A stretch of 37,270 nt of DNA from DATCIH01 sp036507955 (GTDB taxonomy: Bacteria > Bacillota > Clostridia > Clostridiales > Clostridiaceae), in NCBI GenBank assembly GCA_036507955.1, contig DATCIH010000062.1, positions 1 through 37,270 on the forward strand, read 5' to 3'. This document shows positions 30,068 to 37,270 of this stretch, in pieces; the stretch's first letter is position 1, and every line of letters starts with the position of its first letter. A program made the translations under genes and the position numbers. The notes beneath the pieces were generated by a model. It saw nothing but the letters and a program-made list of their open reading frames with translations, was not told where the DNA came from and searched no databases.

Positions 30068-32359
30068 TATTCCTTTAAATAATAGGGAAAGTCTATCAAG
30101 AATAGCATTATCCTTCACCATATAGGTCCAAGTTGAAGATGGTGGTTTTATTCGTTCTTTTAGTTTAAGAAGACCCTCGTCAGTTAAATCCATATCTTCA
30201 AAGTCCTTTAATATTTTCATTTTAATATCCTCTTGTAGCTGCTCAAATAACTCTGCAGTTTGGAATTGGAATTCTCTAATGGGGTCCTTGCCACCTACCA
30301 TGCTTAAGTGGATGCCCTCTTGAATAGTTGCTACACCTTCTAGATAATCTGCCCAAGCTTCATCCATATCGTACAAGGTTACTTGTTTTTCAATTTCTAA
30401 AACAATTACTTCTCCAAAAGTTTCAGTAAGTTTATTTAGAAGATGTGGGTTTTCATCTTCTAATATATTAAAGGGCTCAACATCTTTTAGTATGTCCATT
30501 CGTCTATTATGTACTTGGAGCCTTTGATTTTCAATTATTGATGAATACTCCCATAAATTCCTACGCATATCTGAACTATCCCCTTGAACAATTCTTTGCG
30601 CTTGCTCTACCTTAACAGCTATTTTCGGATCAAGTATGGCCTCCTCCTGCTCCTCAGGTCTAATTGCAGCAGGAATTATTTTATCTATCCCATACTTTTT
30701 TATCAAATCATCCTCAAGGCTAATAAAAAACTTTGAGCTTCCCTCATCCCCTTGACGTCCTGCTCTTCCTCGAAGCTGCTTATCAATTCGTATACTCTCA
30801 TGCCTATTTGTTCCAATAACATAGAGGCCGCCTAGATTTATCAGCTTATCTTTATCAATTTCTTTAGTACCCCCAAGCTTAATATCAATACCTCTTCCTG
30901 CCATATTTGTTGAAACAGTAATAGCGGATAGAGTTCCTGCTTCTTCAATGATACTTGCTTCAATTTCATCATTTTTAGCATTTAGCACCTGGCACTTAAC
31001 CCCTGCCTTATCTAATCCCTCTGCCAAATATTCTGACTCCATGACGCTGCTTGTGCCTATAAGGATAGGTTGTCCTGTTGCATTAACTTCAGTAATCTCT
31101 TTAATTAATGCCTGATATTTTGCTTCCTTATGGGTAAATACTACATCTTTAAAATCTTCTCTTATGGAAGGCATATGAGGCAGGATTACAAAGACCTCCA
31201 GACCATAAAATTCTCTAATTTCATCTGCTGAATCTAAGGCTGTTCCTGTCATTCCTGCTACTTTTTTATATAGTAGAATAAAATTCTGTAGAGTTATTTG
31301 GCTCATAATACGTCCTTTGGCTTGGATCTCTAACCCTTCTTTAGCTTCTAGCGCCCCCTGAATTCCATCTGGCCAATGTCTGTTTTCCGCAATACGACCA
31401 GTGAATTCATCAATCATTTGAATTTTATCATCCTTAATGATATAGTCCTTATCTTTTATTAGTAAAACTTCCGCATAGAGAGCATTATTTACTTCATTAA
31501 GTATTATATTATTACCCTGCCCATATAGATTTTCATAACCAAGAATTGCTTCTACCTTGTTCAAGCCTTTATCTGTTAAAAATGCATTCTTCTCATACTC
31601 ATCCTTGTCATAGTCTATTTTATAGGTAAGCTTTCTTATTGCTTCAATGGTAGCAGATAGTCCATTTTCCCCACTACTTTTCCCTATGGCAATTACTAAA
31701 GGTATTCTAGCCTCATCTATAATGATAGAGTCTGCCTCATCTACAATAACAAAATTAAAAGCACGTTGAATAAGCTCTTTCTTTTCATAGCATAGCAAAT
31801 CTTTCAAATAGTCAAAGCCTGCAACTTTAGCCGTTACATAGGTTATATCGCATTCATAGGCTTTCTGCTTATCCTGCCTAAACATATTGTCCTGTACAAA
31901 ACCTACAGTTAAGCCAAGCATTTCATAAACTGGTCCCATCCAAAGAGCATCTCTCTTTGCCAAGTAATCGTTGAAAGTAAGTATGTTTACGCCTTTGCCG
32001 GTCAGTGCATTTAAATAAGCTGAAAACACAGCCGCCAGAGTTTTCCCTTCCCCTGTTCCCATCTCAATGACTTTACCTTCATGCATAGCTATGCCAGCTA
32101 TTAATTGTTCATCGTAAGCTATAAGTCCAAGGGTTCGCTTAATTGCTTCCTTTACTAAGGCAAAGGCCTCTATCATTACTTCATCCATGGAATATCCCAG
32201 ATCAATGGTACTTTTAAACTCATGGGATTTAGATGCGAAGTCCTCCTCAATTAGTGAATTAAAGGAAACTCTATTAATTTCCTCAACTTTTATATTATAG
32301 CTATCATATTCTGATTCTTTTGATTTAAAACCAAGATTCTTTAAAATATTTTTAAACAT
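30047..32359 (-). CDS. secA2: Accessory protein-translocase ATPase SecA2
   Basis: With the ATG at 32357-32359 (AGAGGT eight bases upstream) this is a 770-residue SecA. Walker A MGTGEGKT, the DEAD-like IVDEADS, TNMAGRGIDIKLGG and QLRGRAGRQGDEGSS are intact. It is shorter than housekeeping SecA and lacks the C-terminal CxCx(8)CH zinc-binding tail, matching accessory SecA2 proteins. These ATPases export a subset of proteins, often cell-wall proteins, through SecYEG or SecY2. No SecY2, accessory Asp proteins or obvious substrate lies in this window, so the substrate is unknown. An extended -10 (TGCTATGAT, hexamer 32411-32416 reverse) precedes it. Confidence 0.88.
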   Translation of the reverse strand: MFKNILKNLGFKSKESEYDSYNIKVEEINRVSFNSLIEEDFASKSHEFKSTIDLGYSMDEVMIEAFALVKEAIKRTLGLIAYDEQLIAGIAMHEGKVIEMGTGEGKTLAAVFSAYLNALTGKGVNILTFNDYLAKRDALWMGPVYEMLGLTVGFVQDNMFRQDKQKAYECDITYVTAKVAGFDYLKDLLCYEKKELIQRAFNFVIVDEADSIIIDEARIPLVIAIGKSSGENGLSATIEAIRKLTYKIDYDKDEYEKNAFLTDKGLNKVEAILGYENLYGQGNNIILNEVNNALYAEVLLIKDKDYIIKDDKIQMIDEFTGRIAENRHWPDGIQGALEAKEGLEIQAKGRIMSQITLQNFILLYKKVAGMTGTALDSADEIREFYGLEVFVILPHMPSIREDFKDVVFTHKEAKYQALIKEITEVNATGQPILIGTSSVMESEYLAEGLDKAGVKCQVLNAKNDEIEASIIEEAGTLSAITVSTNMAGRGIDIKLGGTKEIDKDKLINLGGLYVIGTNRHESIRIDKQLRGRAGRQGDEGSSKFFISLEDDLIKKYGIDKIIPAAIRPEEQEEAILDPKIAVKVEQAQRIVQGDSSDMRRNLWEYSSIIENQRLQVHNRRMDILKDVEPFNILEDENPHLLNKLTETFGEVIVLEIEKQVTLYDMDEAWADYLEGVATIQEGIHLSMVGGKDPIREFQFQTAELFEQLQEDIKMKILKDFEDMDLTDEGLLKLKERIKPPSSTWTYMVKDNAILDRLSLLFKGINRIFGF

Positions 32360-32463
32360 AATTTTTACCTCTTTCATTCTTTCCAAATTAGCTCTTAATA
32401 TTACCATAATATCATAGCACAAAGTTTTATTCCCTGTGGCATATATATTAATATACTTATTTT

Positions 32464-33381
32464 TTAGCTATAAATTTCATTAATAGGTTTGTACCAAGTT
32501 GGAATAAAAGTTTCAAAATTTTTATAATACTCCATCATTTTATTTGCAAGAGTTAGCATAACATCTATTTCTTTTTTTCCAAAGGGTATTGCCCAAGTAA
32601 TTGATGATAAAGCATTTGACCCAATATATAATGCTAATAATTTAAAGAATTCATTTGGAACATTTCCATTAAAATATCCATTTATTTGCCCTAAAGCGAA
32701 TGGTATGCTTACACTATGCGAAAATACAATCCTATTAAATTCTTCCCATGGATCTCCAAAATCATATCGATTAAAATCAATAACACCTATTTTTTTATTC
32801 TCATTAACAATTAAATTCCCAACATGATAATCACCATGTTGAATAGTTTGTTTTCTTCCTGCTAATAAATCTCTGTTATCTAATATGTATTCTATAATTT
32901 TCTCACCCTTTGGTATTTTAATTGGGCAAGACTTGTAATTTCTTATATTCCGATCTATCTTTATATTAAAAGTTTCACTCCAGTTTTCTATCTCTTTTGG
33001 AGCCTCGATAGAATGAATTTTAGCTAGAATTTCACCACTTTCTACCCCTAACCCATATTGCTCTTTTTTAGAAAGCGTTGGTAATACTATTTCTGCGTCC
33101 TTTCCATGCACCCAGGAAAGTAAAGAGAAAACTTTGCTTTTATATCCGCAGACCCCAAATTTAATAGGTCTACTCATATTTATATTTAATTTTGAAATCC
33201 TGCTTAAATTGTCATATTCCTTACTTTTCTTTTCCATTTCAGAAGTATCAGATACTCTAAGCAAGAATTCATTCCCTGCTTTATCTTGAATATAATACTT
33301 CTTATCAGATGACCAACCTTTATCAATTTGAGAAATCGTTATCCATTCGGAATATCCAGAAATATCTTCAAAAATATTCAT
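32464..33381 (-). CDS. Aminoglycoside-phosphotransferase-like kinase
   Basis: This 305-residue protein has the APH/choline-kinase fold: the catalytic loop is IQHGDYHVGNLIV (about residues 187-199) with the D and N of HGDxxxxN, and the metal-binding segment is IDFNRYDFGDP. The N-terminal lobe has the ATP-contact lysine region around EFLLRVSD. Families with this fold phosphorylate antibiotics, choline, sugars or small metabolites; nothing here identifies the substrate, and I would not call it a resistance gene. GGAGGG precedes the ATG by six bases. It is monocistronic. Confidence 0.85.
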   Translation of the reverse strand: MNIFEDISGYSEWITISQIDKGWSSDKKYYIQDKAGNEFLLRVSDTSEMEKKSKEYDNLSRISKLNINMSRPIKFGVCGYKSKVFSLLSWVHGKDAEIVLPTLSKKEQYGLGVESGEILAKIHSIEAPKEIENWSETFNIKIDRNIRNYKSCPIKIPKGEKIIEYILDNRDLLAGRKQTIQHGDYHVGNLIVNENKKIGVIDFNRYDFGDPWEEFNRIVFSHSVSIPFALGQINGYFNGNVPNEFFKLLALYIGSNALSSITWAIPFGKKEIDVMLTLANKMMEYYKNFETFIPTWYKPINEIYS

Positions 33382-33463
33382 ATTCCCTCCTCGTATTTAA
33401 ATATTAAACTTCAATCATTTTTAAAGAATTGTACAAATTTTAAAAAACATTATAAAAAAATAA

Positions 33464-33485
33464 AGACCTGTTCTTTAACAAGTCT
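33464..33485 (-). terminator. Terminator of the coiled-coil gene
   Basis: On the reverse strand AGACTTGTT pairs with AACAGGTCT (9 bp with one T-G pair) around an AAAG loop, followed by TTATTTTTTTAT. It lies 10 bases past the stop of 33496-33801. Confidence 0.85.
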
Positions 33486-33495
33486 AATTTATGTA

Positions 33496-33801
33496 TTATT
33501 TTATAAGCTTGATATTATTATTCTTAACTACCTTTTCTACGATAGAAACTCTATCACTTAACATCTCAATAATTTCTTGATGATTTCTCATATTCTGGTC
33601 AAAATGGTTTTGCTGAATTTCTGCAAGTTGCTTAAGTTTGTCGTTGACTTGTTCTGTATTTGCTTCTACCTTTGTTAATCTTATATTTGCGTCTTCTTGT
33701 CCTTTTCCTAAAATACTAAGTTTTTGAGATGTTTCCTTCTTGAAACCTAATAATTCGCTGTATAACTTTCCCATAAGTTCAAATAACTTTTCGCTTTCCA
33801 T
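33496..33801 (-). CDS. Small coiled-coil protein of unknown function
   Basis: This 101-residue charged protein is predicted almost entirely helical, with heptad-like spacing of I/L/V through residues 15-90 (KLSILGKGQEDANIRLTKVEANTEQ, and DKLKQLAEIQQNHF). There is no membrane segment, cysteine or known motif. It is similar in style to short Clostridium coiled-coil proteins that are widespread without assigned function. GGAGGT lies ten bases before the ATG, and a terminator follows. Confidence 0.7.
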   Translation of the reverse strand: MESEKLFELMGKLYSELLGFKKETSQKLSILGKGQEDANIRLTKVEANTEQVNDKLKQLAEIQQNHFDQNMRNHQEIIEMLSDRVSIVEKVVKNNNIKLIK

Positions 33802-33873
33802 AATGTATTAAACCTCCACTAATTATCTGAATCAATTATATCATTATTTAAAATATATTTAAAGACACAACAA

Positions 33874-34317
33874 CTATTTTTTTCTTTTAGCAAGCTCTTT
33901 TTCACTTACAAATTTAAATCCACTTTTCTCGTACAATCTTATAGCAAGAGAGTTTCTAGGATCCACAAATAAAGTAAGCTCATTGTGTCCAACTAATAGT
34001 AGGGAATTAATACTCTGCTTTATAATTTCCCCCGCCATGCCTAAATTACGATATTGTTTTTTTGTGAAGATCTCTGAAATTAGTGGACTTCCTTCATAAT
34101 AATTTATCATGATCGCAGACAGGATTTCTCCATTTTGCTTAATTTGGTAGGAGGCATCAGAAATAAAAGGTGCAAAGGAACCACTGATAACACTATATAA
34201 CTCTTCAATAATATCATCTATGCTTTCTCCAGCGTCCTCACAGCTGCCTTTAAAAGAATCTAACATAACTAATGCAAGTTCAGACAAATCAGCAGTATTT
34301 ATTTTGTTCAACTTCAA
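33874..34317 (-). CDS. GNAT family N-acetyltransferase
   Basis: This 147-residue protein has the GNAT core: beta-strand and acetyl-CoA loop KKQYRNLGMAGEIIKQSI (near 88-105, R/Q-x-x-G-x-A pattern) and the C-terminal motif LAIRLYEKSGFKFVSE. The start is a TTG at 34315-34317, with AAGGG about four bases upstream; a second TTG six bases inside is an alternative. The acetyl acceptor is unknown. Confidence 0.82.
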   Translation of the reverse strand: MKLNKINTADLSELALVMLDSFKGSCEDAGESIDDIIEELYSVISGSFAPFISDASYQIKQNGEILSAIMINYYEGSPLISEIFTKKQYRNLGMAGEIIKQSINSLLLVGHNELTLFVDPRNSLAIRLYEKSGFKFVSEKELAKRKK

Positions 34318-34409
34318 ATATCCCTTCTATTTCTTGTGATTCAAGCTTATATATCATTTTAAATCTGTCACTACTCAGCTTAAAGACTCCTTTCTTAATA
34401 AGTATTCAA

Positions 34410-34910
34410 CTAATAGCCCTTAAGTGAATCCAGGAACTTACCTAGAGAAGTATTAGTCAGCGAATAGTTGAAGCCCTCCATACCTTTTATATTATCAACC
34501 AATTTTAGCATTTCCTGAACATAAGCAGTGTAGGAGAAATTAGGTTTCTTACACTCTTCCTCTAGTCCTTTGTTATTATATTTCATAGTGCCCATAAGAG
34601 ATATAATATTACGCTGGAATTGCTCCCTTTCCTTAGATAACATTTTTTCTTCCATCTCTCTCCAAGCTTTTACGGAAGAAGGAGCTGAAAGTGGAGGAAA
34701 TCCCAATGTTTTTATATGCTGCTTTTGCCATTCTAAGGTGTAATTAGTTAAATCGACTCCTGCCTTCTTTAATCTTTCATATAGTAGTTGATCTTCCTCA
34801 TCTAAACTAGAACTTAGAACCTCATTAAAGTTTTGTCCTACATCTTTAGTACTAATACTATAATTTGTATTATAACTTGTATTATTGCTTGAATTTATTT
34901 CAATTGACAT
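34410..34910 (-). CDS. Unknown protein with Ser/Asn/Thr-rich N terminus
   Basis: This 166-residue soluble protein starts with a low-complexity stretch rich in S, N, T and Y (residues 1-22), then a mostly helical part with repeated charged helices (LDEEDQLLYERLKKAGVDLTNY). No catalytic motif, signal peptide or membrane segment is visible. I do not recognise the family. GAGGTGAG precedes the ATG by eight bases, so it looks expressed. A link to the neighbouring acetyltransferase genes is not supported by anything beyond position. Confidence 0.68.
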   Translation of the reverse strand: MSIEINSSNNTSYNTNYSISTKDVGQNFNEVLSSSLDEEDQLLYERLKKAGVDLTNYTLEWQKQHIKTLGFPPLSAPSSVKAWREMEEKMLSKEREQFQRNIISLMGTMKYNNKGLEEECKKPNFSYTAYVQEMLKLVDNIKGMEGFNYSLTNTSLGKFLDSLKGY

Positions 34911-34938
34911 TAATATCTCACCTCAATAGTTATTAAAG

Positions 34939-35157
34939 TTATAAGACCTTTCTCATATATAGCTTCCCTTCTAAATTAGGGCCATAAAAATCAGGTACTA
35001 TTCCAACTGGCATAAAACCGTTCTTCCCATAGAAAGCGATGACATCAAAATCTTGGGGATATGTATGCATGTACATGCAATAAACATGACATTCTTTAGC
35101 ATATATTTCTGCATAATTTAGTAACTCAGAGCCATATCCTTTAACATTCTTGTCCCC
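34939..35157 (-). pseudogene. Truncated GNAT acetyltransferase fragment
   Basis: Seventy-two codons to a TAA at 34939-34941 encode the C-terminal half of a GNAT: the acetyl-CoA loop VKGYGSELLNYAEIYAKE, then DVIAFYGKNGFMPVG and a final EGKLYMRKVL. No start codon with a ribosome site lies upstream. The frame runs back directly onto the stop codon of the methyltransferase gene (35158-35160) in the same phase, so a deletion or insertion probably removed the 5' half of the gene. Confidence 0.75.
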
Positions 35158-35772
35158 TTAACATTTTTTCGCCTTCATTAAAAACAAGGAATAGTTAATT
35201 GTGTTACCCTCTATTATCTTTTCTCCATAAAAGAATGTTTTTACTTCCACATTCTTAAAGCCGGAATCTACTAAAACATTTTTTAGCGCCTCTTGATTAA
35301 ACCCATTATGTCCTTGAAATCCTGGATCTTCTTTATGAAAGCTACCATCTTCTTCATCCAAATCAACTATACACAAATAACCGTCCTTATTAAGCAATTT
35401 ATGAAAATTCTTTATTAATGAATTAATATCCTGAATATGATGTAAAACCATAGAATTATAAATGACATCAAATTTCATATCTAATAGATTACTTCCAGAA
35501 ATATCTAAATTATAGGTCTCCATGTTAGTTACTTTGTACTTGTCAATTTTACTATTTAGTATATCTAACATTCCTTTTGATGAATCTACAAGCGCAATTC
35601 TTCTAAATTTATCATAAAGATTGAAACTTATGAGACCAGTCCCGCATCCAAACTCCATAGCACAACAATTCTTATCAACATCAATTGAATTACTTATTTC
35701 TTTTGCAATTATCTTTGCTCTTTCAATTCTTTTATCTGTGTCCCAGGTTTTTGCATAATCATCAAAACTCAT
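35158..35772 (-). CDS. Class I SAM-dependent methyltransferase
   Basis: This 204-residue protein has motif I EFGCGTGLISF (near 40-50), the acidic residue of motif II in ALVDSSKGML, and the post-I region FDVIYNSMVLHHI, matching UbiE/Coq5-like methyltransferases. The acceptor is unknown. Its ATG follows AAGGAGAG by seven bases, and it lies 20 bases after the acetyltransferase upstream. It appears complete, although the fragment of an acetyltransferase follows its stop codon directly. Confidence 0.87.
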   Translation of the reverse strand: MSFDDYAKTWDTDKRIERAKIIAKEISNSIDVDKNCCAMEFGCGTGLISFNLYDKFRRIALVDSSKGMLDILNSKIDKYKVTNMETYNLDISGSNLLDMKFDVIYNSMVLHHIQDINSLIKNFHKLLNKDGYLCIVDLDEEDGSFHKEDPGFQGHNGFNQEALKNVLVDSGFKNVEVKTFFYGEKIIEGNTINYSLFLMKAKKC

Positions 35773-35792
35773 TTTTTTACTCTCCTTATGCT

Positions 35793-36671
35793 TTAGGTAT
35801 GTGAGGTCAAAGGAAACAATACTTCCTTCAATAAGGTATTCTTAGATCTAATAAACAGGGTATCATCTGCCTTTTCCATTAAGCTCGTATTTGCTTTGTA
35901 TTTTCTTAATTCAGGTATAAAGTGAAATTCTAATTTTCTATCAGTAGACATACTAATTTTTTCTAAAACCTTATCTAATTCAAAAGGTTTTAAACTTAAT
36001 ACATCATATATATGTAATATACCTTCCTTCCTTTTTGAGATTACTATAATATCTTCATCCTCTAAATAATCCAGATCCTCATTATATTCAAAAAAACAAT
36101 AAGCTAATAAAGGCCAGATGTCCTTGTGTACTCCTAAATTTTGAGATATTGGCCGTCTATTTGTTGCAAGCCTTAGGACAAGTTTATAATCTGCTTTATT
36201 TTCTATATTAAGCTTTCTTATTGATATTTCTTGTCTTTGCAGTTGTGAAGTATCTAATTCATATGCACTTTCAATAACTTTTTCAAAGCCAAACTTAGGG
36301 TAAAAATCCAAAACACTATCATTAGCAAAAAGATAGATGATATCCTGATCGTTTTCATATTTTTCAATAATATGCTTAATCAGTGATGAGGATAACCCAT
36401 TATTTCTATATTCAGGGTGGGTCATTACAGTGCCTAACTGGATGGCTTTTTTATTTTCCCCTTCCACTACTAAATTCATTTTATTAATTGATACGTTTGC
36501 TATTACTTCATCTTCCTTGATATAGGAATAACATATATATCTATTATAGAAAAGCTCCTTTTTATACCACTTCTCAAAATCAAGGGAAAAGGTACTAATT
36601 GCCAATTTATTATAGCTATGTCTATATTTATCCTTATCTAAATAATCACTTATCATTGTATATTCCATCAT
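35793..36671 (-). CDS. GNAT acetyltransferase with extended C-terminal domain
   Basis: This 292-residue protein has an N-terminal GNAT domain: TVMTHPEYRNNGLSSSLIKHIIEKY (near 80-105) is the acetyl-CoA-binding segment and YPKFGFEKV the C-terminal motif. The second half is a GNAT-like or SCP2-like region, as in Eis-related acetyltransferases, but it is shorter than Eis. The start at 36669-36671 (two ATG in a row) is chosen because GAGG lies six bases upstream. Acceptor unknown. Confidence 0.82.
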   Translation of the reverse strand: MMEYTMISDYLDKDKYRHSYNKLAISTFSLDFEKWYKKELFYNRYICYSYIKEDEVIANVSINKMNLVVEGENKKAIQLGTVMTHPEYRNNGLSSSLIKHIIEKYENDQDIIYLFANDSVLDFYPKFGFEKVIESAYELDTSQLQRQEISIRKLNIENKADYKLVLRLATNRRPISQNLGVHKDIWPLLAYCFFEYNEDLDYLEDEDIIVISKRKEGILHIYDVLSLKPFELDKVLEKISMSTDRKLEFHFIPELRKYKANTSLMEKADDTLFIRSKNTLLKEVLFPLTSHT

Positions 36672-36691
36672 AATTGTCCTCACTTCAATCA

Positions 36692-36727
36692 TAAAGAAAA
36701 GTATCTATAGAAAGATACTTTTCTTTA
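36692..36727 (-). terminator. Strong hairpin after the VOC gene
   Basis: A perfect 15-bp stem TAAAGAAAAGTATCT (36692-36706) with AGATACTTTTCTTTA (36713-36727) encloses a 6-nt loop. No T run follows it on the reverse strand, so it may stabilise mRNA or act as a weak terminator before the GNAT gene. Confidence 0.65.
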
Positions 36728-36732
36728 TAGAA

Positions 36733-37095
36733 TTAGATATTTTCCACAAACTGAACTTTCAATCCATTAGGATCCATTACGTAGAAAAACTTTGTATGTG
36801 GGTTTGGCTGAAATGGTCCACCATGAATCTCTATGCTTTTTTCTTTAACTAATACCATCATTTCATCTAGTGAATTCACTTCAAATCCTAGAGAAATACT
36901 ACTAGTAAAGCTTACTTCTTCTGTAGCTTTATTACATATTAATTCAACCTTAGTATCTCCATCCCCGAGAAATGCGATTTCCACTCCTGGACCTGCATTA
37001 AATCTTCTGCTCACATTAAGCCCTATGATGTCTTGGTAAAACTTTAAAGACTCATCCATATTTTTAACCATTAATGTTGTCCAACAAAATTTCAT
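36733..37095 (-). CDS. VOC-superfamily (glyoxalase-like) protein
   Basis: This 120-residue protein has the two beta-alpha-beta-beta-beta modules of the VOC fold: FCWTTLMVKNMDESLKFYQDIIGL opens the first, and the last strand ends DPNGLKVQFVENI. The acidic metal position in KVELICN and in the final E are present. The usual histidine near the start seems replaced (W in CWTTL), so metal binding and glyoxalase activity are uncertain; bleomycin-resistance-like or other VOC functions remain possible. The start at 37093-37095 follows GGAGG by eight bases. It is the first leftward gene in this part of the window. Confidence 0.8.
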   Translation of the reverse strand: MKFCWTTLMVKNMDESLKFYQDIIGLNVSRRFNAGPGVEIAFLGDGDTKVELICNKATEEVSFTSSISLGFEVNSLDEMMVLVKEKSIEIHGGPFQPNPHTKFFYVMDPNGLKVQFVENI

Positions 37096-37130
37096 AGCTT
37101 TTTCCTCCATAAATGTATTTAGTAATTATA

Positions 37131-37270
37131 AATCAGGACCACCCGTAAAACGGGTGGTTTGAACCAACCCTATAAGGGTTTATTACTGGCTGTGTCTCAA
37201 GACACTCTGAAATGGCCGCCAGCCGCATTCTTTTTCAGGCTACCCCTAAAGGGGTTTTTTATTTCTTGCC
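37131..37270. mobile_element. Hairpin-rich segment resembling the end of an IS200/IS605-type element
   Basis: The segment contains consecutive hairpins: ACCACCCG-TAAAA-CGGGTGGT (37138-37158), AACCCT-ATA-AGGGTT (37166-37180), and ACCCC-TAAA-GGGGT (37242-37255) with six T at 37255-37260. It also contains a small palindrome TGGCCGCCA. Subterminal GC-rich hairpins in otherwise AT-rich DNA are typical of IS200/IS605 ends and of the guide-RNA regions associated with TnpB. No transposase is present in the window, so this could be one end of an element lying to the right or a solo end. Confidence 0.5.
37242..37260 (+). terminator. Terminator-like hairpin at the right edge
   Basis: ACCCC-TAAA-GGGGT (37242-37255) is followed by T at 37256-37260. 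It is a 5-bp stem with a T tract and may end a transcript running rightward, or be part of the IS-end structure. Confidence 0.5.

Noticed and set aside
32464..33381. Aminoglycoside resistance gene
   Set aside because: Only the kinase fold is evident; the APH family is broad and many members act on non-antibiotic substrates.
1..37270. CRISPR arrays, rRNA and tRNA genes, prophage modules
   Set aside because: No regularly spaced repeats, no tRNA-like cloverleaf or CCA ends and no phage structural genes were seen.

Overview
The window is AT-rich DNA from an endospore-forming Bacillota, most likely a Clostridium or close relative. The evidence is the strong AGGAGG-type ribosome binding sites, several TTG and GTG starts, consensus TTGACA/TATAAT promoters, a Tlp-type small acid-soluble spore protein, a SpoVB-like flippase, a lone SecA2 and AbrB-type regulators. 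I see no rRNA, tRNA, CRISPR array, phage module or complete transposon. Most of the window reads as ordinary chromosome made of short operons closed by clear intrinsic terminators.

Layout. 1-150: the 3' end of a gene for a Gly/Pro-repeat protein. 221-4695: an iron-type alcohol dehydrogenase divergent from a TetR regulator with a three-gene ABC-2 exporter; two operator-like sites sit on the TetR promoter. 4827-5069: a small AbrB-type regulator with a zinc-ribbon tail. 5136-7928: a membrane-anchored glycerophosphodiester phosphodiesterase and a truncated paralogue beside it. 8155-8307: a 50-residue membrane protein. 8395-10674: cupin, Gfo/Idh/MocA oxidoreductase and alpha/beta hydrolase, probably one operon. 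10716-11907: a HipA-like kinase with a DUF3037 protein. 11978-14552: a second ABC-2 exporter preceded by a leader of about 300 nt with nested helices and two tandem terminator hairpins. 15005-17590: SpoVB-like flippase, flavodoxin-family reductase and MscL.

17835-25669 is a carbohydrate catabolic locus. A DeoR-type regulator is divergent from six genes: class II aldolase, PfkB kinase, GH35/GH42-like glycosidase, TolB-like propeller protein, aldo/keto reductase and an enolase-superfamily sugar-acid dehydratase. The logic is intracellular hydrolysis of an oligosaccharide or glycoside, conversion of the released sugar, phosphorylation and aldol cleavage. No transporter is encoded with it. A promoter and a 15-nt palindrome lie in the divergent gap.

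25749-27195: a helical protein of unknown function, Tlp and a YczE-type membrane protein. 27385-30050: a YtrA-type GntR regulator with an ABC exporter, in which the first permease gene is broken by one in-frame stop codon. 30047-32359: SecA2, convergent with that operon and sharing a hairpin that contains both stop codons. 32464-37095: a run of small monocistronic genes (APH-like kinase, coiled-coil protein, two GNATs, a methyltransferase, a VOC protein, an unknown) and a decayed GNAT fragment. 37131-37270: a hairpin-rich non-coding segment that looks like the end of an IS200/IS605-type element, cut by the window edge.

The observations most worth following up are the structured leader at 14565-14861, the transporter-less sugar locus, the HipA-like/DUF3037 pair, and the recent gene damage (split permease, GNAT fragment, truncated phosphodiesterase copy, fragment upstream of mscL).
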